Assembly (NCBI GenBank): GCA_022824305.1 | Contig: JAJEAD010000054.1 | Location: 171,482 to 235,481, forward strand | Direction: 5' to 3' | Source of the DNA: Gammaproteobacteria bacterium | GTDB lineage: Bacteria > Pseudomonadota > Gammaproteobacteria > HK1 | DNA length: 64,000 nucleotides | Shown here: in pieces, positions 23,979 to 34,944 of the stretch | Layout: every line of letters starts with the position of its first letter | How positions within the stretch are numbered: the stretch's first letter is position 1 | Translations under genes and position numbers: made by a program | The notes under the pieces: model-generated | Database searches by the model: none | Told to the model about the DNA's origin: nothing | What the model saw: the letters and a program-made list of their open reading frames with translations, nothing else

Positions 23979-26174
23979 CTACCGCTCCAGCTCGAAGATA
24001 AGCGTCGAGAGGGGCGGCAGGCGGATCTCGATGGAGTGGGGCCGGCGGTGGCATTCGACGGCTTCGCTCCGGACGCTGCCGAAGTTGCCCCGGCCCCCGC
24101 CGCCGTACTCCGCGCCATCGGTGTTGATGCGCTCGATCCAGCGCCCGGCCGCCGGCACGCCGAAGCGTCGCGGCGCTCGCTCCACCGGCGTGAAGTTGCA
24201 GACCACGACCACCGGCGGGGCGCCGCCGCGGCCCCGGCGCAGCCAGGCGTAGAGGGATTCCTCGGCGGCATCGGCCTCGATCCACTCGAAGCCCGCCCCT
24301 TCGCAGTCCAGCTCGTGGAGGGCCGGCGTGCTCCGGTAGAGGCGATTGAGATCACGGACGAGCCTCTGCACGCCGGCGTGGCGCGCCTCCCCGAGCAGGT
24401 GCCAGTCGAGGCTCGCGTCGTGGCTCCATTCACGGCCTTGCGCGAATTCCTGGCCCATGAAGAGGAGCTTCTTGCCGGGATGAGCCCACATGAAGGCGAA
24501 GTAGGCCCGCAGGTTGGCGAAGCGCTGGTCATCGTCACCCGGCATCCTGGCCAGGATCGAGCCCTTGCCGTGCACCACCTCGTCGTGGCTGAGGGGCAGC
24601 ACGAAGTTCTCCGAGAAGGCGTAGTGGATGCCGAAGGTCATCTGGTGATGGTGGTGCCGGCGGTGGACGGGATCGCGCTTCATGTAGTCGAGCGTGTCGT
24701 TCATCCAGCCCATGTTCCACTTGTAGCCGAAGCCGAGGCCGCCGGCGCCGGCAGGCCGGGAGACCCCGGGGAAGGAGGTCGACTCCTCGGCGAAGGTGGC
24801 GACGCCCTCGCATTCGCCGTAGACCACCTCGTTCATGCGCTTCAGGAGGGCGATGGCTTCCAGGTTCTCGCGCCCGCCCTCGACGTTCGGCACCCACTCG
24901 CCCTCCGCGCGCGAGTAATCGCGGTAGAGCATGGACGAGACGGCATCCACCCGCAGGCCGTCGACGTGATGCTCCTTCATCCAGTACAGGGCGTTGGCGA
25001 TCAGGTAGTTGCGCACCTCGTGGCGGGCGTAGTTGAAGATGAGCGTGTTCCAGTCCCGATGACGGCCCTCGCGTGGGTCGGCGTACTCGTAGAGCGCGCT
25101 GCCGTCGAAGCGCCCCAGTCCGTGCGCGTCGGTGGGGAAGTGGGCGGGCACCCAGTCGAGGATCAGGCCGAGCTCCGCGGCATGGCAGGCCTCGACGAAG
25201 TCGCGGAACTCCCCGAGCGTGCCGTGGCGGATAGTCGGTGCGTAGAGCCCGATGGGCTGATAGCCCCAGGAGCCGTCGAAGGGATGCTCCGAGATCGGTG
25301 TCACCTCGATGTGGGTGAAGCCCATGTCGCGCACGTAGGGCACCAGGTCCCCGGCGAGCTCGTGGTAGCTCAAGGGCCGGGCTCCCTGGTCCGCCCGCTT
25401 CCAGGACCCGAGGTGCACTTCGTAGATGGCGATGGGTCGGTCGTGCCGGATGGCTTCCCCCCGCCTGTTCATCCAGTCGCCGTCGCGCCACTCCTTCCCG
25501 CCCGGATCGCGCACGATGGACGCGGTGGCCGGCGGGTGCTCGGCCCCGAAGCCCACCGGATCGGCCTTGAGCGGCAGCACCGCGCCGTCGGCGCCCCTCA
25601 GCTCGAACTTGTAGCGGGCGCCCTCCGAGACGCCGGGAAGGAAGGTCTCCCACGCACCGGTCGACCCCCGCCGGCGCATGGGGTGGCGCCGGCCGTCCCA
25701 GTGGTTGAAGTCGCCGACGACGGAAACCCGCCGTGCATTGGGCGCCCACACCGCGAAGTGCACGCCGGCGACCCCTTCCCTGGTCAGGGGATGCGCGCCC
25801 AGCACCTTCCAGAGGTCGAGGTGCGAACCTTCGCTCAGGAAGTGCTCGTCCATCTCCCCCAGCACCGGACCGAAGCGGAAGGGGTCCTCCTCCTCCCATT
25901 CGCTGCCCCGGCCGCGCATCCTCAGGCGGTAGGCGCCCGGATCGCTCCGGAGCTTCGCGGCGAACACCCCGTCGCGGTCGCCCGGGCCGAGCGCGACCGG
26001 CTCATGGCCCCTTCCCCCGGGCAGCAGGGTCACCGACTCCACGCCGGGCCGGAAGACGCGCAGCACCCAGTTCCCTCGACTCAGGCGGTGCGGACCCAGG
26101 TAGGCAAAGGGATCGTCGTGCTCGCCGCGGGCAAGGGCGGCGTTCTGGGCAGGGTCGCCGAGGGGCAGGGCCAC
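23979..26174 (-). CDS. glgB: 1,4-alpha-glucan branching enzyme GlgB
   Basis: Introduces alpha-1,6 branches into glycogen. The GTG at 26174, 7 bases after the glgP stop, gives 731 residues, the normal full length. Order: an N1 and CBM48 domain (about 1-220, with HPLTREGVAGVHFAVWAPNA), then the GH13 barrel. The barrel carries GYQPIGLYAPT, the nucleophile in GLRVDAVSSMLYRDYSR, a glutamate in FAEESTSFPGVSR, and LSHDEVVHGKGS. A small C-terminal beta domain follows. It is the last gene of the glycogen operon. An in-frame upstream extension into glgP is not protein-like. Confidence 0.95.
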   Translation of the reverse strand: MALPLGDPAQNAALARGEHDDPFAYLGPHRLSRGNWVLRVFRPGVESVTLLPGGRGHEPVALGPGDRDGVFAAKLRSDPGAYRLRMRGRGSEWEEEDPFRFGPVLGEMDEHFLSEGSHLDLWKVLGAHPLTREGVAGVHFAVWAPNARRVSVVGDFNHWDGRRHPMRRRGSTGAWETFLPGVSEGARYKFELRGADGAVLPLKADPVGFGAEHPPATASIVRDPGGKEWRDGDWMNRRGEAIRHDRPIAIYEVHLGSWKRADQGARPLSYHELAGDLVPYVRDMGFTHIEVTPISEHPFDGSWGYQPIGLYAPTIRHGTLGEFRDFVEACHAAELGLILDWVPAHFPTDAHGLGRFDGSALYEYADPREGRHRDWNTLIFNYARHEVRNYLIANALYWMKEHHVDGLRVDAVSSMLYRDYSRAEGEWVPNVEGGRENLEAIALLKRMNEVVYGECEGVATFAEESTSFPGVSRPAGAGGLGFGYKWNMGWMNDTLDYMKRDPVHRRHHHHQMTFGIHYAFSENFVLPLSHDEVVHGKGSILARMPGDDDQRFANLRAYFAFMWAHPGKKLLFMGQEFAQGREWSHDASLDWHLLGEARHAGVQRLVRDLNRLYRSTPALHELDCEGAGFEWIEADAAEESLYAWLRRGRGGAPPVVVVCNFTPVERAPRRFGVPAAGRWIERINTDGAEYGGGGRGNFGSVRSEAVECHRRPHSIEIRLPPLSTLIFELER

Positions 26175-26181
26175 GGGCGCG

Positions 26182-28596
26182 TCAGAACGCCGGAGCGGCG
26201 TCCCAGATGTCGCGGGCATAGCCGCGGATGGTGCGGTCGGAGGAGAACCAGCCCATCCGGGCGGTGTTCCGCACGGCCCGACGGGTCCAGTCCTCGGGCT
26301 CCCGCCAGACCCGATCGATGCGGCCCTGCACCTCCCGGTAGGCGCTGAAGTCCGCGCACACCATGAACCAGTCGTGATGGCGCAGATTGTCGACGAGGGC
26401 CGTGTAGCGCTGCGGATCGTCGGGGGAGAAGAGCCCGGAAGCGATCTGCTCCAGCACCTCGGCGAGCCGGGCATCGGCCGCGATGCATTGCTCGGGCCGG
26501 TATCCCGCCACCCGGCGGGCGCTCACCTCGTCGGCGCTCTGGCCAAAGATGAAGATGTTCTCCCCGCCCACGGCTTCGCCGATCTCGATGTTGGCGCCGT
26601 CGGCGGTGCCGACGGTCAGGGCGCCGTTCATGGCCAGCTTCATGTTGCCGGTGCCGGAGGCTTCCATGCCCGCGGTGGAGATCTGCTCGGAGAGATCGGC
26701 GGCGGGGATCAGGATCTCCGCCATGGACACGTTGTAGTTGGGCGGAAAGACGACCTGCAGTCGCCCGGCCATGAGGGGGTCCGCGTTGATGGTGGCGCCG
26801 ATGTCGTTGATCAGCTTGATCACGAGCTTGGCCATCGCGTAGCCCGGCGCCGCCTTGCCGCCGAAGATCTTGACCCGCGGCGCCCGCTCCGCATGCGGGT
26901 CGCGGTGGATCTCGTTGCGCAGCGCAGCGGCATGGAGGATGTTCATGAGCTGCCGCTTGTACTCGTGGATGCGCTTGATGTGGACATCGAACATGGCCCC
27001 GGGGTCCACGCTGACGCCGAGGCTTCGTTCCAGCCACTTCGCCAGCCGGAGCTTGTTGCGGTGCTTGGCCTCGGCGAAGGACGCGCGAAAGGCCGGGTCG
27101 TCGGCGAGCGGCTCGAGTCCCCGAAGGCGCTCCAGGTCGCTCACCCAGCCCTCGCCGAGGGTGTCGGTCAGAAGGTCGCGCAGGGCTCGATTGCTGGTGT
27201 AGATCCAGCGCCGGGGAGTCACCCCGTTGGTCTGGTTCACGATGCGGTCCGGGTGCAGCGCGTGCAGGTCCCGGAAGACGCTCTGCTTCATCAGCTCGGT
27301 GTGGAGGGCCGAGACGCCGTTCACCCGGCGCGCGCCGATGAAGGCCAGGTGACCCATGCGCACTTCGGCGCCGTCGACCACCCTGACGGCGTCGGGCCGG
27401 CCCGCCGCACCGGCATGATGCGCGTCGATACGTTCGATCAGCGCCATGTGCCGGGGCAGGACGCGGCGCACGAGATCCACCGGCCAGCGTTCGAGCGCCT
27501 CGGGCAGCAGGGTGTGGTTGGTGTAGTGGAGACAGGCGCGGGCGATCTCGAAGGCGTCGGCAAAGGACTGCCCGTGGTCGTCGACCAGCCGCCGGATCAG
27601 CTCCGGGAAGGCGATGGCCGGGTGGGTGTCGTTGAGCTGGATGGCAACGGAGAGGGGAAGCTTCGCGATGTCGTCATGGTGCGCGAGGAAGCGACGAAGG
27701 ATGTCGGCGAGCGAGGCGGCGGTGAAGAAGTACTCCTGCTTGAGCCTCAACTCCCGGCCCGGCTCGGTGGTGTCGTCCGGGTAGAGCACCCGGCTGATGG
27801 TTTCCGCCAGGACCGAAGGGGCGGCGGCGGCCATGTAGTCGCCCCGGTTGAAGGGCTCGAGGTCGAACTCCCGCACCGGCCTGGCGGACCACAGGCGCAG
27901 CGTGTTGGACCAGCGCCCGCGCCAGCCGGGAACCGGTGTGTCGTAGGCGACGGCCAGCACCGTCTGCGCCGGCGTCCAGGTGCTGCGGTCACCCTCGCTG
28001 CGCACGGACCCGCCGAAATGAACCGGAAAGCTCGCCTCCGGCCGCTCGAACTCCCAGGGATGGACCTGGCGCAGCCAGTCCTCGGCCTCCTCGGTCTGCC
28101 AGCCGTGCTCGAAGGACTGCCGGAACAGCCCGTGCGCATAGCGAATGCCGTAGCCGTAGGCCGCGAGGCCCACCGTCGACATGGACTCGAGGAAGCAGGC
28201 GGCGAGGCGGCCGAGGCCGCCGTTGCCGAGCGCGGCGTCGGGCTCGTCCGCGAGCAGGGCGCCGTAGTCGACGCCGAAGCCCTCGACGACCTCCCGCAGC
28301 CTCTCGTCGAGCCCCAGGTTGGCGACCGCGTCCTCGAGCAGCCGGCCGATGAGGAATTCCATCGACAGGTAGTAGACCCGCTTGCGATCCTCCGTACAGA
28401 CCCGCTGAGTGGTCTCGAACGAGGGTGCGATCACGAGGTCGCGGACCGCCCGCGAGACCGCCCGCCGCCAGTCGTTGAGCGTCGCGGCGGCCGGCGACTT
28501 CCCGATGCCGTAGCGCAGGTGGTACTCGATGGAGCGGCGCAGCGCCGTGGCGTCCGGCGGAACGGGATGCTCGTGAATCGCGGGCTCGGTCGGCAT
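26182..28596 (-). CDS. glgP: glycogen phosphorylase GlgP
   Basis: Releases glucose-1-phosphate from glycogen ends with phosphate; an 804-residue PLP enzyme. Family landmarks: YYLSMEFLIGR near residue 68, ALGNGGLGRLAACFLES near residue 118, GIRYAHGLF near residue 144, HTLLPEALERWP near residue 365, and the PLP-lysine region EASGTGNMKLAMNGALTVG near residue 655. Length and motifs are complete. It follows pgm by 88 bases and precedes glgB by 7, placing breakdown and branching enzymes on the same transcript as synthesis. Confidence 0.96.
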   Translation of the reverse strand: MPTEPAIHEHPVPPDATALRRSIEYHLRYGIGKSPAAATLNDWRRAVSRAVRDLVIAPSFETTQRVCTEDRKRVYYLSMEFLIGRLLEDAVANLGLDERLREVVEGFGVDYGALLADEPDAALGNGGLGRLAACFLESMSTVGLAAYGYGIRYAHGLFRQSFEHGWQTEEAEDWLRQVHPWEFERPEASFPVHFGGSVRSEGDRSTWTPAQTVLAVAYDTPVPGWRGRWSNTLRLWSARPVREFDLEPFNRGDYMAAAAPSVLAETISRVLYPDDTTEPGRELRLKQEYFFTAASLADILRRFLAHHDDIAKLPLSVAIQLNDTHPAIAFPELIRRLVDDHGQSFADAFEIARACLHYTNHTLLPEALERWPVDLVRRVLPRHMALIERIDAHHAGAAGRPDAVRVVDGAEVRMGHLAFIGARRVNGVSALHTELMKQSVFRDLHALHPDRIVNQTNGVTPRRWIYTSNRALRDLLTDTLGEGWVSDLERLRGLEPLADDPAFRASFAEAKHRNKLRLAKWLERSLGVSVDPGAMFDVHIKRIHEYKRQLMNILHAAALRNEIHRDPHAERAPRVKIFGGKAAPGYAMAKLVIKLINDIGATINADPLMAGRLQVVFPPNYNVSMAEILIPAADLSEQISTAGMEASGTGNMKLAMNGALTVGTADGANIEIGEAVGGENIFIFGQSADEVSARRVAGYRPEQCIAADARLAEVLEQIASGLFSPDDPQRYTALVDNLRHHDWFMVCADFSAYREVQGRIDRVWREPEDWTRRAVRNTARMGWFSSDRTIRGYARDIWDAAPAF

Positions 28597-28684
28597 TCAG
28601 AGCTCCTGGATGCTCCGCGCCTCAATCAACCGGCCGGGTATCCGGCGGCGCACCGGCCCGCGGCGATGGGCGCATGGGGCTGCC

Positions 28685-30373
<1,689 letters not shown>

Positions 30374-30504
30374 TCACGTCGCGGTCCCATGGTTTCCCGT
30401 TCGCGCACACCCACGCCTTAGTTGAGCGGGAATCCACCCGCTGCGATTGCGGCAGTGAAGGACGGACGAACAGACGCCTGTGTGCATTCTCGCCATTTGC
30501 TGCT

Positions 30505-32682
30505 TCATTCCACCAATCCGCGGGCGTGGGGAACGACGGCACCGGCGCTCGTGGACTCGTCTGCGCGCGAATCGGAGCCCACTACGCTCTCTTGCCTTCG
30601 TCTCGCATGAACCCTCGACCTGTCACGGATGCTGCCCCGTGTCGAAGCGACGACGCCGGCGATGGCGGCGAGGCCCGGATCCTGGCTGAGCGCCTCCACC
30701 GCCACCGGGTGGCGGCGGCGCCAGTTGGGATGCTCGTCGACGGTGCCGGGCAGGTTCTGCTGCTCGACGACCCCCAACGCGTCGTCGAGCGAGACGGCGA
30801 GCAGCGAGGACGCGGCACCGGCGAGCAGGGCATGCACCGCGACGACGGTCGCTTCGTCGGCTTCTGGCGGCGGCGCGCCGGGGTCGAGGTCCGGCGGGGC
30901 CTGCCCTTCCTCCACCAGCAGGCGGCACAGCGCTCCTCGCTCCGCCCCGCGAGCCGCGAGCGCCGCCGCGCGCTCCTTCGCCGTGGTCCGGCCGAGGCGG
31001 TGCCGCAGCTCGATGTCCCGGCCGGACCACCAGCCCCTCAGGGTCGGGGTGTCGTGGGTGCCGCCCGAGGCGAGAGTGGCGGGACGATAGCGCCGGGGCG
31101 GCCGGAAGTTCCCGCCGTCCTTCTCGAATTGCATGACCGCCGACCCCAGCAAACCGCCTTCCGCGAGCCGCGGGCGCAAGTCCGGGGGAACGGAACCCAG
31201 ATCCTCGCCGACGACGATGCAGTCGGCCCGCGCCGCCTCGATGCGGACCAGCGCGAGCAGCGCTTCCAGCGGATAGCCGACGTAGCCGCCGGGCGCGCCG
31301 GACTCCGGAACCCAGAAGCTGCGCTTCAGTCCCAGGACATGGTCGATCCGGATCATCCCGGCGTGGGCCATGGCGGCGCGCAGCATCCGGACGAAGGGGC
31401 GGTAGGCCGCAGCGCGCAAGCCCCGGGGACTGAAGGGCGACAGGTTCCAGTTCTGGCCGTCGGGGCTGAAGGCGTCGGGCGGCGCGCCGAGCGATACTTC
31501 CCGTGCGAAGCAGGCCGGGGCCGACCAGGCCTCGGCCCCGCCCGGGCGCACGCCCACCGCGACGTCGAGGTAGAGGCCGATGGCCATACCCGCGCGCCTG
31601 GCGGCGGCCTGGGCCTCGGCGAGCTGTCGGCCGGCGAGCCACTGCAGCCAGGCGTGCCAGCGAAGCGAGCGCGTGTTTTCCGACCCGAAGCGCCGCACGT
31701 CCGGGCTCTGGAGGTCCCGGAGCGCACCGGGCCAGGCGCGCCAGTCGGGTCCGTGGACACTGGCGATCGCCTCGAAGAGCGCAAACCACTCCAACTCCCG
31801 GCCCGGCCCTTGCCGCCAGGCGGCAAGATCGGCCGCTTCCGGGCCGTCCGCTTCGATCGTCGAGCGATACAGGGCTTCGAGGACCTCCCGCTGCCGCCGC
31901 TCGTGCGCCTCGTAGTCCAGGAAATCGTCGCCCTTCGCCGCCTCCCGTCCGGCGGCACGATCCTCCAGGAGTCGCCGGGCTTGCGTACACCGCCCGAATC
32001 CGGGCACCGCATCGGGGGCGATGTGGAGCGGCTCGAGCGCGCTGCGGCAGGTTGGGAAGTAGGGGCTGAATCCGCCGCTGGCGGCGCCGCGGGCGTGGAC
32101 CGGGTTGATACCGATGAAGTCGGCGCCGAGTCGCGCCATCTGCCCGGCCGCTTCGGCCAGGTCCCGGTAATCGCCGATCCCGAGGTTGCGCTCCGAACGC
32201 AGGCCATAGAGGGCCGCGGAGAATCCCCACGCCTTGCCGCGTCCTGCAACGTTGCCGAGCGCCGGCGCCCGTTCCGGCGCGGCGATCACGAGACAAGTCT
32301 CCTCCCCGACGCTCAGGCGGTGAAGACCGGCCGGCAGCGTGAGCGTAATCTCCCCTTCGTCGCGCCCTTCGTGCGAGCCGCCCGCGTCGAGCTCGAGTTG
32401 CCAATCGGCGCCATGCCGGAGAGGAATCCGGGCTTTCGCGCCCGCGCTCACGACGATCTCCTCGGGGATGCGGCGGGCGGCCCACCGCGCCCGGAACTCC
32501 GCGAGCGACCTTCGGGTCTCGGACTCGTTTGCCGCCGGCACCCCCATCGCGGCCAGCAGGGCGCGCTGCGTATCGGGGCCGGTGGTCTGCTCCACTCCCG
32601 CAAGATTGTGCCAGCGTGGCAGGATCCCCATGGCCGCGGCCAGGTTCGCGAGGGCACCGTCGCCCCGGCCCGCGGTGCTCAC
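30505..32682 (-). CDS. malQ: 4-alpha-glucanotransferase MalQ
   Basis: GH77 amylomaltase that disproportionates malto-oligosaccharides released by GlgP and GlgX; 725 residues from a GTG at 32682 that overlaps the glgX stop (GTGA). Catalytic residues are in context: the nucleophile Asp in MIRIDHVLGLKRSFWVPE near residue 430, the acid/base Glu in GEDLGSVPPDLR near residue 480, and the Asp in GGTHDTPTLRGWWSGRD near residue 530. The N-terminal extension seen in proteobacterial MalQ is present. The last 40 residues (charged, Arg/Ser-rich) go beyond the usual end and are probably disordered. Confidence 0.93.
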   Translation of the reverse strand: MSTAGRGDGALANLAAAMGILPRWHNLAGVEQTTGPDTQRALLAAMGVPAANESETRRSLAEFRARWAARRIPEEIVVSAGAKARIPLRHGADWQLELDAGGSHEGRDEGEITLTLPAGLHRLSVGEETCLVIAAPERAPALGNVAGRGKAWGFSAALYGLRSERNLGIGDYRDLAEAAGQMARLGADFIGINPVHARGAASGGFSPYFPTCRSALEPLHIAPDAVPGFGRCTQARRLLEDRAAGREAAKGDDFLDYEAHERRQREVLEALYRSTIEADGPEAADLAAWRQGPGRELEWFALFEAIASVHGPDWRAWPGALRDLQSPDVRRFGSENTRSLRWHAWLQWLAGRQLAEAQAAARRAGMAIGLYLDVAVGVRPGGAEAWSAPACFAREVSLGAPPDAFSPDGQNWNLSPFSPRGLRAAAYRPFVRMLRAAMAHAGMIRIDHVLGLKRSFWVPESGAPGGYVGYPLEALLALVRIEAARADCIVVGEDLGSVPPDLRPRLAEGGLLGSAVMQFEKDGGNFRPPRRYRPATLASGGTHDTPTLRGWWSGRDIELRHRLGRTTAKERAAALAARGAERGALCRLLVEEGQAPPDLDPGAPPPEADEATVVAVHALLAGAASSLLAVSLDDALGVVEQQNLPGTVDEHPNWRRRHPVAVEALSQDPGLAAIAGVVASTRGSIRDRSRVHARRRQESVVGSDSRADESTSAGAVVPHARGLVE

Positions 32683-34754
32683 GGCACGGCTCCGGCGGCA
32701 AAGGCGAGGACCGACTCCGGCGGAACCGGTTGTCGAAGGTCGATGCAGGCGGCCGGGGACGCCTCCGGCCGGGCGGTGTCCAGGACGCGCCGCCAGGCGC
32801 GGCCGCCGCCGGGCGCGGGCAGCCGGGTCGAGACCGCTTCGGGCGAGCGGTTGAAGACGAGCGCCATCCGCTCGCCGTCGGGGGCATGAGCCGGCGCCTC
32901 GGCCGACTCCCTTAGCAGCAGGCAGAAGCCCGGAAGGTCGGGGTCGCTCCAGTCGATGGCGCCCCCCTCGAGCCCCAACCACTCGACGTCCGGCGCCCCG
33001 TCCGCCGCGCGTTCGCGTCCATGCAGAAACCAGCTCTGCCGCAAGCAGGGATGGGCCCGGCGCAGGGCGCTCAGAAGCCGGACAAGCCCGAGCAGTTCCG
33101 CGTCGGAGTTCTCCCAGTCGATCCAGCTCACCTCGTTGTCCTGGCACCAGGCGTTGTTGTTGCCCCCCTGGCTGTCGGCGATCTCGTCGCCGGCGCGCAG
33201 CATCGGCGTGCCCTGGGCCAGGAAGACGCTGGCGAGCAGGTTGCGCCGCCGCCGGGCCCGGCGCCGCCGGATCCCGGCATCTTCACTCTCGCCTTCCTCG
33301 CCGCAGTTGTCGCTCCAGTTCTCCTGGTGGCCGTCCCGGTTGCCCTCGCCGTTCGCTTCGTTGTGCTTCTCGTCGTAGGCGCTGAGGTCGGCCAGGGTGA
33401 AGCCGTCGTGGCAGGCGACGAAGTTCACCGAGGACCAGCTCCTGCGCCCCTCGCGGTCGAAGGTGCCGGCCGACCCGAGGAGGCGCTCGGCCATCTCCTG
33501 GGCGCCGTGCGCATCGCCGCGCCAGAAGCGGCGCACGCCGTCGCGAAATGCGTCGTTCCACTCGGCGAAGCCGGGCGGGAACTCGCCCCGGCGGTAACCC
33601 CCGGGTCCCAGGTCCCAGGGCTCCGCGATCCACTTCACCCGGGTCAGCACCGGGTCCTGGCGCAGGGCGTCGAAGAAGCCGCCGCCGGGGTCGAAGCCAT
33701 GAGCTTCCCGCCCCAGGGTGGTGGCCAGATCGAAACGGAAGCCGTCCACCCCCATCGCCACCACCCACCAGCGCAGGCTGTCCAGGACCAGGCGCAGCAC
33801 GTAGGGGTGGGAGAGGTCGAGGGCATTGCCGCAGCCGGTCTCGTTGCGGTAGAAGCGCTCCTGCCCTTCGCGCAGGCGATAGTAGGCGGCGTTGTCCAGC
33901 CCGCGGAACGAGAGGGTCGGTCCGTTCTCGTCACCCTCGGCGCTGTGGTTGTAGACCACGTCCAGGATGACCTCGAGTCCGGCGCCATGGAGCCTGCGCA
34001 CCATCTCGCGAAAGCCGGCGAGTCCCGCCGGTCCGAAGTAGCGCGGCTCAAGGGCGAAGAAGGCGACGCTGTTGTAGCCCCAATAGTTGACGAGCCCTTT
34101 CTCGAGCAGCCAGCGATCGTCCGCGAAGGCGTGGACCGGCAGCAGCTCCAGCGTCGTTATGCCCAGCGAGACGAGATGTTCCAGCACCGGCTCCGCGGCG
34201 AGGGCTTCGTAAGTGCCGCGCAATTCCCTCGGCAGATCCGCCCACAGGCGGGTGAGCCCCTTGGGGTGGGCCTCGTAGATCACGGTCTCCGCCCAGGGGG
34301 TGTCGGGCCGCTCGCCGTCCGGCACCGGCGGGGCGGGATCCGTCAGCACGCACTTCGGCATCGCCGGTGCGCTGTCCACGCGCGAATAGGACAGGTCGCC
34401 CTCCGGCGATGCGGGATCGTATCCGAGGCATGCATCGGGGGCGGCGAAGCGCCCGCGCAGGGCGCGCGCGTAGGGGTCGAGCAACAGCTTGTTGGGATTG
34501 AAGCGGTGGCCGCGCTCGGGCGCGTATGGGCCATGCGCGCGCAGCCCGTACAGCGCGCCGGGCGCGAGGCCCGGCACGTAAGCGTGCCAGACGGCTCCGC
34601 TTCTCTCCGGCAGGACGAGGCGCTCCGTCTCCCGCCGGCCGTCCTCGGAGAACAGGCAGAGCTCGATCCGGGTCGCGTTCTCCGAGAACACGGCCACGTT
34701 CGCGCCCTCGCCGTCCCAATGCACGCCCAGGGGGTTCGGCCAGCCCGACCGCAT
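32679..34754 (-). CDS. glgX: glycogen debranching enzyme GlgX
   Basis: GH13 isoamylase-type debranching enzyme that hydrolyses alpha-1,6 branches trimmed by GlgP; 691 residues from the ATG at 34754 (MRSGWPNPLGVHWDGEGANV), preceded by GGGAG. An N-terminal CBM48 domain (about 1-130) precedes the barrel. The barrel has DVVYNHSAEGDENGPTLSFRG, the nucleophile in DGFRFDLATTLGRE, WIAEPWDLGPGGYRRGEFP with the acid/base Glu, and ACHDGFTLADLSAYDEKHNEAN. The earlier in-frame ATGs give only low-complexity Arg/Pro sequence. Confidence 0.94.
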   Translation of the reverse strand: MRSGWPNPLGVHWDGEGANVAVFSENATRIELCLFSEDGRRETERLVLPERSGAVWHAYVPGLAPGALYGLRAHGPYAPERGHRFNPNKLLLDPYARALRGRFAAPDACLGYDPASPEGDLSYSRVDSAPAMPKCVLTDPAPPVPDGERPDTPWAETVIYEAHPKGLTRLWADLPRELRGTYEALAAEPVLEHLVSLGITTLELLPVHAFADDRWLLEKGLVNYWGYNSVAFFALEPRYFGPAGLAGFREMVRRLHGAGLEVILDVVYNHSAEGDENGPTLSFRGLDNAAYYRLREGQERFYRNETGCGNALDLSHPYVLRLVLDSLRWWVVAMGVDGFRFDLATTLGREAHGFDPGGGFFDALRQDPVLTRVKWIAEPWDLGPGGYRRGEFPPGFAEWNDAFRDGVRRFWRGDAHGAQEMAERLLGSAGTFDREGRRSWSSVNFVACHDGFTLADLSAYDEKHNEANGEGNRDGHQENWSDNCGEEGESEDAGIRRRRARRRRNLLASVFLAQGTPMLRAGDEIADSQGGNNNAWCQDNEVSWIDWENSDAELLGLVRLLSALRRAHPCLRQSWFLHGRERAADGAPDVEWLGLEGGAIDWSDPDLPGFCLLLRESAEAPAHAPDGERMALVFNRSPEAVSTRLPAPGGGRAWRRVLDTARPEASPAACIDLRQPVPPESVLAFAAGAVP

Positions 34755-34944
34755 CTGGCGTCTGGCTCCCACCCGATTTCTCATCCGCCTTCGCGGTGCG
34801 GCGGCACGGGGACGCGGCGCGGGGACCGGGAAGCGCCGAATACCTGGCCGGCGCCATGTCGAGGCGGCGCGGGAGAGCACGGCCCGTCACCGCCACGTGG
34901 CCGGCGTCCACGGGAGGTGGGGGGCAGGACATGCGTCTCGAATC